Source of the DNA: Pedobacter schmidteae
Lineage (GTDB): Bacteria; Bacteroidota; Bacteroidia; Sphingobacteriales; Sphingobacteriaceae
Assembly: GCA_945906015.1 (NCBI GenBank)
Contig: CAMDQV010000146.1
Coordinates: 1 to 5,781, forward strand
Reading direction: 5' to 3'
DNA length: 5,781 bases
How positions within the stretch are numbered: position 1 is the stretch's first letter; the number at the start of each line of letters is the position of its first letter. The translations under genes were made by a program, and so were the position numbers. Below are positions 1 through 5,781 of this stretch, one piece after another. The notes below the pieces were generated by a model. The model was not told the DNA's origin. It did no database searches and saw only the letters and a program-made list of their open reading frames with translations.

Positions 1-1254
1 ATCATTCATCATATCATACGTGCGTCCAAAGCGGTAGTAAAGTTCAATTTTATCCTTCAGGTTTTTTAAATCATTAACTTGAATTGATTTTAATTGAGCC
101 AGCGCATTCGTATAATTTCCGCCATCAAAATAGATTCTTGCCCTCAATAAAGTTATATTGGGCTTTACGTCATTCGCTTCTTTCAAGGCTTGCTTATCTT
201 TTTCATTAATTACTGAGCCCTTGCTACGCACCATTGTGAGGTAATAGTTGTATTGGGGTAGATTATTTCTTAGCAGATAATAAAAAGCAAGCCTTAGGTA
301 GGTATCCTTAATATAATTCGTACTTAGGGTTTCTTCCGCAAATTTGCTGAGGTAAATGTTTGCATCCGATTCCATCCGGCAAAGTTTAGCATTGCCCATC
401 AGGTAGTTCATCAGCGGAAGTTCGGCGTATTGGTTACCTTTGGGTGCGGCTTCAATAAATTTAATTGCTACATCTGCATGCCCGGTTCTAAAAGCAGCGT
501 AACCTTGTAAATAAGCTTTGAGTAGGCTTTTATCATTCATGCTATTTAAGAGTGGTGCCACATCGCTGTAACTATTCCTGCCCTGAATTACATCTATATT
601 TGTAAAACAAATAAAAAACACAATTTCATCATTATAATAGCTAAACTTACTATTCGCAATCTGCAGTCTGAACCGTTCTAATTGCTTATTTCCTTTCTTA
701 ATATTTCCCTGAATCCCCAAAATACTGGCTATCCCTTTCATATTTGTTGGAATGGCTCCAAAAATCACTTCTATCAATCCCAGGCTTTTTTGATTGGGCA
801 AAAAGTCCTTAAACTTTTGATTGTTTTCAGTTAATAGGTCTTTTGCCTTTTTAAAATCATAGGTAGAAGTCATGTATTCACCGAATTTAGACTTTATCAT
901 TCCTGATTGGAGATAAATCTCTGCTTGTGCAAAAAGATAATAGGGAGAAGTTTTATCATTTTTTCTGATCGCATCTATCCTGCTTGATTTCCTATCCTTA
1001 AACTTTTCAAATTCAATTTTGTTTTCTGAAGTTAGGAGGAATAAAAAATCGATGTAATTATCCAGTAAAATGGGGATGCCGTTTTTCGGATTATTAATTT
1101 TCTCGTCACGGAGCAATTTCCTTGCATCGTTAAAACGAAGGTCAAATATGGCCTGATATGCTGCTGCTGAATTGGGATTGAATACGAAGTTTGCATTTAC
1201 TGCTTCATGGATACTAAAGAAAAGAAGCAGGGTTATCAAATATTTAGATTGCAT
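1..1254 (-). CDS. Secreted TPR-like repeat protein, C-terminus cut by window edge
   Basis: This frame stays open for 418 codons from an ATG at 1254-1252 to the window edge, so the C-terminus is missing. Residues 1-21 look like a Sec signal peptide: a lysine at position 4, a hydrophobic core (LITLLLFF), then V-N-A before a likely cleavage site after residue 21. This predicts export to the periplasm. The rest is helical and reads as degenerate tetratricopeptide repeats, around residues 31-65, 105-142, 244-275, 316-345 and 366-392, with another starting near 404. TPR arrays usually hold protein partners; no catalytic motif is seen. A stretch at about 158-195 (GAIPTNMKGIASILGIQGN, then GNKQL) faintly recalls the Iml2/TTC39 group, but this is only a similarity by eye. 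The gene is separated from yifB by a 246-base gap holding an ORF6N remnant and has its own possible -7 box at 1321-1328. The coding status is secure; the function is unknown. Confidence 0.85.
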   Translation of the reverse strand, partial: MQSKYLITLLLFFSIHEAVNANFVFNPNSAAAYQAIFDLRFNDARKLLRDEKINNPKNGIPILLDNYIDFLFLLTSENKIEFEKFKDRKSSRIDAIRKNDKTSPYYLFAQAEIYLQSGMIKSKFGEYMTSTYDFKKAKDLLTENNQKFKDFLPNQKSLGLIEVIFGAIPTNMKGIASILGIQGNIKKGNKQLERFRLQIANSKFSYYNDEIVFFICFTNIDVIQGRNSYSDVAPLLNSMNDKSLLKAYLQGYAAFRTGHADVAIKFIEAAPKGNQYAELPLMNYLMGNAKLCRMESDANIYLSKFAEETLSTNYIKDTYLRLAFYYLLRNNLPQYNYYLTMVRSKGSVINEKDKQALKEANDVKPNITLLRARIYFDGGNYTNALAQLKSIQVNDLKNLKDKIELYYRFGRTYDMMND

Positions 1255-1320
1255 TCCGGGATAATTCGCTTTAAGAATATGAGTATTGATTTATCTTGAT
1301 GGTAGCTTTTAAATTCTTTA

Positions 1321-1328
1321 CAAAAATA
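1321..1328 (-). promoter_or_regulatory. Possible -7 box for the TPR protein gene
   Basis: Read on the minus strand this is TATTTTTG, a full match to the Bacteroidota -7 consensus TAnnTTTG. It lies 66 bases before the ATG at 1254, which would give a leader of roughly 60 bases. A TTG stands 12 bases upstream, too close for the usual -33 spacing, so the upstream element is not convincing. Confidence 0.35.
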
Positions 1329-1339
1329 GATTTATTTTC

Positions 1340-1492
1340 TCAATTGAGTTTATTGGCAGATGAATTGAGTTTGGATGGTATTGCATTTTGCGATACCATA
1401 TCCTCAATCTCTTTTTCAGATAATTGAAACATGAAATTTTCTGGAAATAGATTTTTATTACGTTTTACAAGGTTTTTACAAGTTTCTAGCTC
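1340..1492 (-). pseudogene. Remnant of an ORF6N-domain protein
   Basis: The minus-strand frame from 1492 to a TGA at 1342-1340 encodes about 50 residues beginning ELETCKNLVKRN, followed by NLFPENFMFQLSEKEIEDMV and SQNAIPSK. This matches, by memory of the family, the ORF6N DNA-binding domain core: VET..LN..VKRN, RFPEDFMFQL, then VSQNAIPSK. Intact proteins carry more sequence before it and continue with a conserved LPYVFTEQGV segment; both are absent here. An in-frame TAA lies immediately upstream at 1495-1493, and compared with the remembered consensus two residues seem to be missing between ET and VKRN. The only possible ATG is internal (1432-1430). The fragment starts eight bases past the yifB stop. 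ORF6N proteins occur in phages, plasmids and bacterial accessory DNA, so this is probably a scar of a lost mobile or phage-related gene. A functional short peptide is unlikely. Confidence 0.75.
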
Positions 1493-1500
1493 TTATCCAA

Positions 1501-3039
1501 CTACCCCGCCCATCCATCCCTATCCAAACTACGGTAATGTATTGCCTCGGCAAGATGCTCCAGCAGGATTTCTTCTGTATCGGCCAGGTCAGCTATGGTT
1601 CTGGAAACTTTCAGGATCCGGTCATAAGCTCGGGCAGATAGGCCCAGTTTTTCCATCGCCTGTTTTAATAGGGTTTGTCCGGAGTCGCTGATGCGGCAAA
1701 TGTTCCTTACCATATTTGGGCTCATTTGGGCATTGCAGAACACTTCTTCTTTATCTTCAAAGCGTCTGATCTGGATATTCCTTGCTTCAGTAACCCGTTC
1801 GCGGATATCTTTACTTTTTTCACTCAGTCGTTCGGATGAGAGCTCGTTGAAGTTTACAGGGGTTACTTCTACATGGAGATCGATGCGGTCTAAAAGCGGA
1901 CCGGAAATCTTACTTAGATATTTTTGAACAACCCCTGGCGCACAAATGCATTCTTTTTCGGGGTGATTGAAATATCCACATGGGCAGGGGTTCATGGAGG
2001 CCACCAGCATAAAACTGGCCGGGTAGTTCACGGTTGATTTTGCTCTAGAGATGGTCACCCTGCGTTCTTCCAAAGGTTGTCGCATAACTTCGAGTACGGT
2101 CCGTTTAAATTCGGGCAGTTCATCCAGAAAAAGGACCCCATTGTGTGCAAGAGATATTTCTCCGGGCTGGGGGTTGGTACCTCCTCCAACCAAAGCCACA
2201 TCGCTTATGGTATGATGCGGAGATCGGAATGGCCTGATGGTCATCAATGAATCGGATGCAGATAGTTTTCCTGCAACTGAATGGATCTTGGTGGTATCGA
2301 GGGCTTCATAGAGGTCAAGAGGTGGTAAGATTGTTGGTAAACGTTTGGCTAGCATGGTCTTGCCGGCTCCTGGCGGACCGATCAGAATTACATTATGCCC
2401 GCCGGCAGCTGCAATCTCTAGCGCCCGTTTGATATTTTCCTGCCCTCTGACATCCGAGAAATCGCTTTCGTAATTATTGATATTATAGCTGAACTCTTCT
2501 TTAGTATTGATGATGGTTCTTTGCAGTTCAAGGCTATTGTCAAAAAAACCGATCACTTCTGCAATGCTGTTCACACCATAAACTTCAAAATCATCCACAA
2601 TTGCAGCTTCACGAGCATTCTCTTTGGGAAGGATCAAACCTTTGAATCCATCTCTTTTACCCTGAATAGCAATGGGAAGAACCCCCTTTACAGGCTGTAT
2701 GCCTCCATCTAGAGAGAGTTCTCCCAGAATGAGATATTCATCGAGTTTAGTGCTGAAAAATTGCCCTGAAGCAGATAAAATTCCGATTGCAATGGGCAGA
2801 TCATAGGCTGAACCCTCTTTTCGTATATCGGCCGGAGCCAGGTTTACGATGATCCTTTTCCTGGGCATGCGATAGATGGAACTATTTAATGCGCTTTCAA
2901 TACGCAGCATACTTTCTTTTACCGCATTATCGGGCAAACCAACAACAAAATATTTGAGCCCTCCACAAACGTTCACTTCTATGGTTATGGTAATTGCTTC
3001 GATCCCATAAACGGCACTTCCAAAGGTCTTTGCTAGCAT
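1501..3039 (-). CDS. yifB: YifB/ComM family Mg-chelatase-like AAA+ ATPase
   Basis: This 512-residue protein has the usual length and the full domain order of the family. Residues 1-170 form the ChlI-like N-terminal domain with a Lon-protease-type fold. Residues 190-400 are the AAA+ core, with Walker A GPPGAGKT at 221-228, Walker B GVLFLDEL at 301-308, a sensor-1 region at 344-355 (MLVASMNPCPCG) and an arginine in LLDRIDLHV at 382-390. Residues 405-505 are the Mg_chelatase_C helical domain. Four cysteines at 352, 354, 364 and 366 form a paired CxC cluster typical of the family. Studied ComM proteins are hexameric helicases that promote branch migration when transforming DNA is joined to the chromosome; the role in Bacteroidota is inferred. 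It does not act in chlorophyll synthesis despite the domain name. The ATG at 3039 gives the family's normal MLxKTFGSAVYG start. No competence genes adjoin it. A pair of direct repeats lies upstream at 3081-3121. Confidence 0.96.
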   Translation of the reverse strand: MLAKTFGSAVYGIEAITITIEVNVCGGLKYFVVGLPDNAVKESMLRIESALNSSIYRMPRKRIIVNLAPADIRKEGSAYDLPIAIGILSASGQFFSTKLDEYLILGELSLDGGIQPVKGVLPIAIQGKRDGFKGLILPKENAREAAIVDDFEVYGVNSIAEVIGFFDNSLELQRTIINTKEEFSYNINNYESDFSDVRGQENIKRALEIAAAGGHNVILIGPPGAGKTMLAKRLPTILPPLDLYEALDTTKIHSVAGKLSASDSLMTIRPFRSPHHTISDVALVGGGTNPQPGEISLAHNGVLFLDELPEFKRTVLEVMRQPLEERRVTISRAKSTVNYPASFMLVASMNPCPCGYFNHPEKECICAPGVVQKYLSKISGPLLDRIDLHVEVTPVNFNELSSERLSEKSKDIRERVTEARNIQIRRFEDKEEVFCNAQMSPNMVRNICRISDSGQTLLKQAMEKLGLSARAYDRILKVSRTIADLADTEEILLEHLAEAIHYRSLDRDGWAG

Positions 3040-3074
3040 GTTAAGCCAATATAAAAGACATTTGATCTACTGGT

Positions 3075-3082
3075 GAAAGATA
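3075..3082 (-). promoter_or_regulatory. Weak candidate -7 box for yifB
   Basis: On the minus strand this reads TATCTTTC, one base off TAnnTTTG, 36 bases before the yifB start. No TTG is seen at the expected upstream distance; that space is instead filled by two direct repeats. A promoter lacking a good -33 box would fit one that depends on an activator, but this is inference. Confidence 0.3.
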
Positions 3083-3121
3083 TTTAGTAAATGGTAATAT
3101 TTATTTAGTAAACGGTATTAT
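3081..3121. repeat. Two 20-bp direct repeats upstream of yifB (candidate regulator sites)
   Basis: Copies lie at 3081-3100 (tatttagtaaatggtaatat) and 3102-3121 (tatttagtaaacggtattat), identical at 18 of 20 positions and offset by 21 bases, about two turns of the helix. Each has an odd dyad centred on a G: atttaGtaaat in the first, with one arm mismatch in the second. They sit in the 110-base gap between creD and yifB, immediately upstream of the possible yifB -7 box, so they could be tandem sites for a dimeric regulator bound on one face of the DNA. The regulator is not known. Confidence 0.5.
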
Positions 3122-3149
3122 TTTATCTCCAATGCCATAATCTCTTTTT

Positions 3150-4550
3150 TTATTTGTTGTAGGCAGAATCATGTTTTTCAATCATGATCTTTTGCGATAG
3201 ATACATCAATAATGCAACTATTAAGAATAAACCGATACTTCCAACCAGTAAAGCCAGATCCTGTAATTGTAGAATAACAAAGATAAAGCTATAGAACATA
3301 GTTAAAATACTTGTAAATACGAGAGCTACTTTTCTGTTTTTAAGCAGCGACCAGATAAAGGTACCGATCAGGCTAGCTGTGGCCGCAGAGGCTATGACAT
3401 AAGCAAGGTTGAAGCCTAGCTGTTCGCTAAGTGAGAGCAGTAAGATATAATAAATGGTCATGGCGGCTCCGATCAGTACATATTGAAGAAAGTGAACTCG
3501 TTGCTTGATCAGCAATTCGGTAAAGAACAGGGATAAAAAGGATAGTAAAATAACCAGAAAGGCATATTTTGCAGTACGGATAGTCTTTTGATACTGATCT
3601 ACGGGTAAAAGGAAATCTACACCAAAAACAGCACGGGAATCGGAGTTATTACTTCCTTGAATTTGTCTATCTGTTGTGTTTAAAACCGTATTTTCTTCAA
3701 TCCATTGCTGTGGATAAGGTCTGTTGTAATAGGGCATTTTCCAGGTAGCCGAAAAAGCCTTGCCCGAAAGGGAGCGTTCATCAGGTAAATATCGTCCGGT
3801 AAAACTTGGATCGTTCCATTCTCCTTCAATTTTTACCGTGGTATTCTTGCCAAGATGAAGGAAGCTAAGCCTCTCGCTCCCACGCAAATCCAAATCAAAA
3901 CTAAAGTTAAGAGCAGTGCTTTTTTCTAAACTCAGGTTGGGAAGGATAACCAGGTTATTGCTGAATAATTTAAGTGAAGTAAAGTCGGGCTCTACTTCAT
4001 AGTTCTGATTTCCCAATCTAATGACCGGATTATTTTTAAGACCTTTTAAATCACTCAAGCCAATATCCACCTTTGCCTGCTCCCATTGGATCATGGCGGG
4101 GTCAATGCCCGATTTTTTCAATTCAAGCTGACTGAATGTTCCGCTAACTTTAATTTGGCTAGTGTAAACTACTGCATCAAATATTCCTCTGTGAAGTAGC
4201 TCCGGATTTGCTTTGGATGAGATATTCAGGTTTTCAGGAAGGATATAAATATTGGTCAAGATTTCTTGGCTACTGTTTTTTTGGGTATCGGAATCTTTTT
4301 CCATGACCGTAGTTTTATAGGGTAGCACCAAAATCGGTCCCTGTACTAACTGGCTGCCCGACCATTTGTCGGATATTTCACGTATAACTTCCTGCTGTCT
4401 ATTTTTTCGTTCAGTTATCAGATCCTGTACCATGAACGATGGAATTAATAATAGGAGTGTTAGAAAGCCAATCAGGCTTAGTTTGAATAGTATGGATGCT
4501 CCGACTAAGTTTTTTATTCCGTTGTTTTCTGTTGTAAATTCGATTTTCAT
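3150..4550 (-). CDS. creD: CreD family inner-membrane protein
   Basis: This 466-residue protein matches the CreD family (about 450 residues in E. coli) over its full length. A membrane helix at about 21-41 is followed by a large, probably periplasmic, domain to about 325, then five helices at roughly 328-347, 354-374, 381-402, 408-427 and 430-452. Family hallmarks seen are W63 with Q67 and GP at 71-72 at the start of the soluble domain, FGVDFLLPVDQYQKT at 309-323, the intramembrane LSLSEQLGFNLAYVIA at 372-387, and QDLALLVGSIGLFLIVALLM at 430-449. In enterobacteria creD is induced by the CreBC two-component system and its product affects envelope integrity and colicin or beta-lactam tolerance; the biochemical activity is unknown. 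Here it is the last gene of a unit with a winged-helix regulator 50 bases upstream, and a candidate operator lies in that gap. The ATG at 4550 is supported by an in-frame TAA fifteen bases upstream. No clear terminator follows the stop. Confidence 0.95.
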   Translation of the reverse strand: MKIEFTTENNGIKNLVGASILFKLSLIGFLTLLLLIPSFMVQDLITERKNRQQEVIREISDKWSGSQLVQGPILVLPYKTTVMEKDSDTQKNSSQEILTNIYILPENLNISSKANPELLHRGIFDAVVYTSQIKVSGTFSQLELKKSGIDPAMIQWEQAKVDIGLSDLKGLKNNPVIRLGNQNYEVEPDFTSLKLFSNNLVILPNLSLEKSTALNFSFDLDLRGSERLSFLHLGKNTTVKIEGEWNDPSFTGRYLPDERSLSGKAFSATWKMPYYNRPYPQQWIEENTVLNTTDRQIQGSNNSDSRAVFGVDFLLPVDQYQKTIRTAKYAFLVILLSFLSLFFTELLIKQRVHFLQYVLIGAAMTIYYILLLSLSEQLGFNLAYVIASAATASLIGTFIWSLLKNRKVALVFTSILTMFYSFIFVILQLQDLALLVGSIGLFLIVALLMYLSQKIMIEKHDSAYNK

Positions 4551-4569
4551 AGTCTTGTTAGTTTAAATT

Positions 4570-4586
4570 ACTTTGGATTTTAAAGT
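4570..4586. promoter_or_regulatory. Operator-like dyad in the creD leader
   Basis: The sequence actttggattttaaagt has perfect five-base inverted arms, ACTTT-N7-AAAGT. It lies 20 bases before the creD ATG and just after the regulator gene. A 17-base element with the same arms and the same spacing covers the operon promoter at 5532-5548; the two agree at 13 of 17 positions and share a T on each side. It may let the winged-helix regulator control creD separately. The arms are short and AT-rich, so chance is possible. Confidence 0.45.
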
Positions 4587-4600
4587 TTTAGAAAAAATAA

Positions 4601-4906
4601 TTATAGTTTTTTCTGTTGTTTAATTAAGTTTTCAAGTGCTTCGAGGTGTTTTATAAAGCCAGAACGGCCTTTTTCAGAAACAGCATATTGGGTGTTTGGT
4701 TTCCTGCCAATGAAGGTCTTGTTTACCAGGATATATTTTTCTTTTTCAAGGGCCTTTAGATGAGATGCAAGATTCCCGTCAGTTACTTCCAATAAGTGTT
4801 TGAGGGAATTAAAGTCATAATTCTCATTGGCAACCAGAACGCTCATGATTTGCAGGCGAATCCGGTTTTCAAAGGCTTTATTAAATTGTTCCAGAGATTT
4901 CTTCAC
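4601..4906 (-). CDS. Small winged-helix transcriptional regulator
   Basis: This 101-residue protein is a single winged-helix DNA-binding domain of the HTH_34 type, related to MarR and ArsR regulators. An N-terminal helix (FNKAFENRIRLQIMSVLVAN, 8-27) precedes the helix-turn-helix: second helix about 32-40, recognition helix in VTDGNLASHLKALEKEKYI at 41-59, wing at about 60-77, and a C-terminal helix at 81-99 likely used for dimerisation. No cysteine cluster or ligand-binding domain is present, so the signal it senses is not evident. The start is GTG at 4906-4904, because an in-frame TAA lies two codons upstream and the next ATG (residue 21) would remove the first helix. The GTG overlaps the TGA of the upstream membrane-protein gene as GTGA, which suggests translational coupling. 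Position between two membrane-protein genes and the shared dyads at 5532-5548 and 4570-4586 suggest it controls this operon; repressor versus activator is not known. Confidence 0.92.
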   Translation of the reverse strand: MKKSLEQFNKAFENRIRLQIMSVLVANENYDFNSLKHLLEVTDGNLASHLKALEKEKYILVNKTFIGRKPNTQYAVSEKGRSGFIKHLEALENLIKQQKKL

Positions 4907-5523
4907 CGGTTATATTTAAAATGCATAACTGTACCATAAATAATATGCAGAACCCCAAAACCAAAAGCCCATAATATTAGTCCGGATTCAGGGCTCAGGG
5001 CAGCTAGCAAACCCAGAGTGATCTGGCAAAAACCCAGCCATTTCACATCAGAGAATGTGTATTGGCTTGCTGAAATTAAAGATAGTCCGTAGAATATCAG
5101 GCAGGCAGAAGCAATCAGACTGTACTCAGCTTTTAAAAATAAAATAATAATTAGGAGTCCCCCGGTAAAAAGCGGAATGGCCGTGCTGATGATCAAACGT
5201 TTGCTTACCGGATTCCAGTAGTTTTCGCCTTTTTTCTTTGCTTCGCGAATGGATAGTATTAAACAAGTTAATATAGAGAGCAGTAAAATTATACCAGCGA
5301 TCAACAACAATTGATGGTAGATCAGGGGATTGTCTAAATACGAATCACTGATTGTTAAGCTAGTATACTTTTCTTTAACAATACCGTACCCGATAAATGC
5401 ACCGATCAGGGCATAGATGCCAGCCATAACCCCCGATAAACCGCTGAGGGACAGGAACCTGGATGAACGTTCCATCAGGGATCTGATTGAAGCTAACTCA
5501 GAATGAATGTCTTTTTCTTCCAT
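4903..5523 (-). CDS. Six-helix integral membrane protein, function unknown
   Basis: This 206-residue protein has a polar, charged N-terminal segment (MEEKDIHSELASIRSLMERS) followed by six probable membrane helices at about 24-49, 68-92, 109-130, 133-153, 160-177 and 181-201, and ends with a short basic tail (HFKYNR). By the positive-inside tendency, both ends and the basic loop at 93-109 (REAKKKGENYWNPVSKR) are probably cytoplasmic. No catalytic, transport or ligand motif is recognised. It is the first gene of the unit, overlaps the regulator gene by four bases and is followed by creD. This linkage suggests it works with them, perhaps by sensing membrane state and passing it to the regulator through the cytoplasmic segments, but that is inference. 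The ATG at 5523 is firm because a TAA stop lies directly before it in frame. The leader is very short if the promoter at 5543-5573 is correct. Confidence 0.88.
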   Translation of the reverse strand: MEEKDIHSELASIRSLMERSSRFLSLSGLSGVMAGIYALIGAFIGYGIVKEKYTSLTISDSYLDNPLIYHQLLLIAGIILLLSILTCLILSIREAKKKGENYWNPVSKRLIISTAIPLFTGGLLIIILFLKAEYSLIASACLIFYGLSLISASQYTFSDVKWLGFCQITLGLLAALSPESGLILWAFGFGVLHIIYGTVMHFKYNR

Positions 5524-5531
5524 TTAAAAGT

Positions 5532-5548
5532 ACTTTGATTTACAAAGT
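5532..5548. promoter_or_regulatory. Operator-like dyad over the operon promoter
   Basis: The sequence actttgatttacaaagt is a perfect six-base inverted repeat with a five-base centre. One arm lies inside the -7 box and the other downstream of the likely transcription start, so a bound protein would block RNA polymerase. The outer five bases and their spacing are repeated at 4570-4586. Autorepression by the winged-helix regulator of this operon is the simplest reading. Confidence 0.5.
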
Positions 5549-5573
5549 TAATGATATTATTTAAGTTTTGCAA
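5543..5573 (-). promoter_or_regulatory. Bacteroidota-type promoter of the membrane protein-regulator-creD operon
   Basis: On the minus strand TAACTTTG (5550-5543) matches the -7 consensus TAnnTTTG exactly, with a TTG (5573-5571) 20 bases upstream as the -33 element. Transcription would start near 5538, leaving a leader of about 15 bases. No Shine-Dalgarno sequence is seen before the ATG, as is common in this phylum. Confidence 0.7.
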
Positions 5574-5604
5574 TATTAAAATTAAATGAGTTGCTGTTTT
5601 TTGA

Positions 5605-5625
5605 GGTTGGTGTTATTCACCAACC
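5605..5625. other. Perfect 8-bp stem-loop
   Basis: GGTTGGTG (5605-5612) and CACCAACC (5618-5625) form a perfect stem around the loop ttatt. No run of T follows the stem directly on either strand, so it is not a convincing intrinsic terminator, though it could still end a transcript from a gene outside the window. It borders the GC-rich repeat-like block on its right. Confidence 0.5.
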
Positions 5626-5781
5626 GCCTATGATGTTTTACCCGCTCATTGCCGCGGGAATGGCTAGTGTCTTTTGTCTTGAAACAAAAGGCACCAAAAC
5701 TTCAAGAAACAACGACGCTTCAGCCCTCTAGGCCATACACCCGGCCCGCCGTTCTTTCATCCCACCGCGCGGGAATTGTAG
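5626..5781. repeat. GC-rich intergenic block resembling a dispersed Bacteroidota repeat, cut by window edge
   Basis: No gene is seen here. The block is visibly richer in G and C than the rest of the window and packed with inverted repeats: CCCGC/GCGGG at 5641-5645 and 5654-5658; CTTTTGT/ACAAAAG at 5671-5677 and 5684-5690; TCTTGAA/TTCAAGA at 5677-5683 and 5701-5707; and CCCGC/GCGGG at 5745-5749 and 5769-5773. The second and third share bases and so would be alternative folds. The core, cttttgtcttgaaacaaaag followed by gcaccaaaacttcaag, resembles from memory a repeat found between genes in many Bacteroidota genomes. That recall could not be tested here. The left border is approximate and the element continues past 5781. 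Confidence 0.5.

Noticed and set aside
1430..1432. ATG that could start a 30-residue peptide on the minus strand
   Set aside because: The ORF6N similarity continues upstream of this ATG, so it is an internal methionine of a broken gene, not a true start.
1431..1691. Plus-strand open frame of 86 codons
   Set aside because: It lies antisense to the yifB 3' end and the ORF6N remnant, and its translation has no recognisable domain; it is a shadow.
1691..2712. Three plus-strand open frames at 1691-1927, 2247-2432 and 2521-2712
   Set aside because: All are antisense to well-conserved yifB coding sequence and encode no recognisable protein.
1501..3039. Magnesium chelatase subunit for chlorophyll or cobalamin synthesis
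   Set aside because: The Lon-like N-terminal domain, the C-terminal Mg_chelatase_C domain, the CxC cluster and the absence of ChlD/ChlH partners place it in the YifB/ComM family.
3122..3149. Possible intrinsic terminator after creD
   Set aside because: The only pairing is a short aatgcc/ggcatt overlap with no stable stem followed by T residues on the minus strand.
4366..4566. Plus-strand open frame of 66 codons
   Set aside because: It is antisense to the creD start, which is supported by family motifs and an upstream stop.
5641..5781. Small genes in the GC-rich block
   Set aside because: No frame shows a start, sensible length and protein-like composition; the inverted repeats explain the sequence better.

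Overview
The window looks like chromosomal DNA of a member of the Bacteroidota, most likely a Pedobacter-like Sphingobacteriaceae. Three things point there: -7 promoter boxes of the TAnnTTTG type, little or no Shine-Dalgarno sequence ahead of the starts, and family versions (YifB, CreD, a small winged-helix regulator, an ORF6N fragment) that read like those of that group. The species is an inference; no taxonomic marker gene is present. Every gene lies on the minus strand, so transcription runs from right to left.

Right to left: positions 5524-5781 hold no gene. The outer part is a GC-rich block full of inverted repeats that resembles the dispersed intergenic repeats of Bacteroidota, and the inner part is a good promoter. 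That promoter drives a three-gene unit at 5523-3150: a six-helix membrane protein of unknown function, a 101-residue winged-helix regulator that overlaps it by four bases (GTGA), and a CreD-family inner-membrane protein 50 bases further on. The same dyad, ACTTT-N7-AAAGT, lies over the operon promoter and again in the leader of creD. It is a natural candidate operator for the regulator encoded between them. The unit therefore looks like a self-regulated envelope module with no CreBC-type two-component system in view.

Positions 3040-3149 separate creD from yifB and contain two near-identical 20-base direct repeats set 21 bases apart, about two helical turns, just upstream of a possible yifB promoter. 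yifB (3039-1501) is a full-length Mg-chelatase-like AAA+ ATPase of the ComM/YifB family, whose studied members help integrate incoming DNA.

Between yifB and the last gene, positions 1340-1492 carry a decayed fragment of an ORF6N-domain protein, a family typical of phages and mobile elements. The fragment is too short and broken to appear as a normal gene. Leftmost, 1254-1 is the first 418 codons of a secreted or periplasmic TPR-type protein that runs off the window edge. No RNA gene, CRISPR array or intact mobile element was seen.
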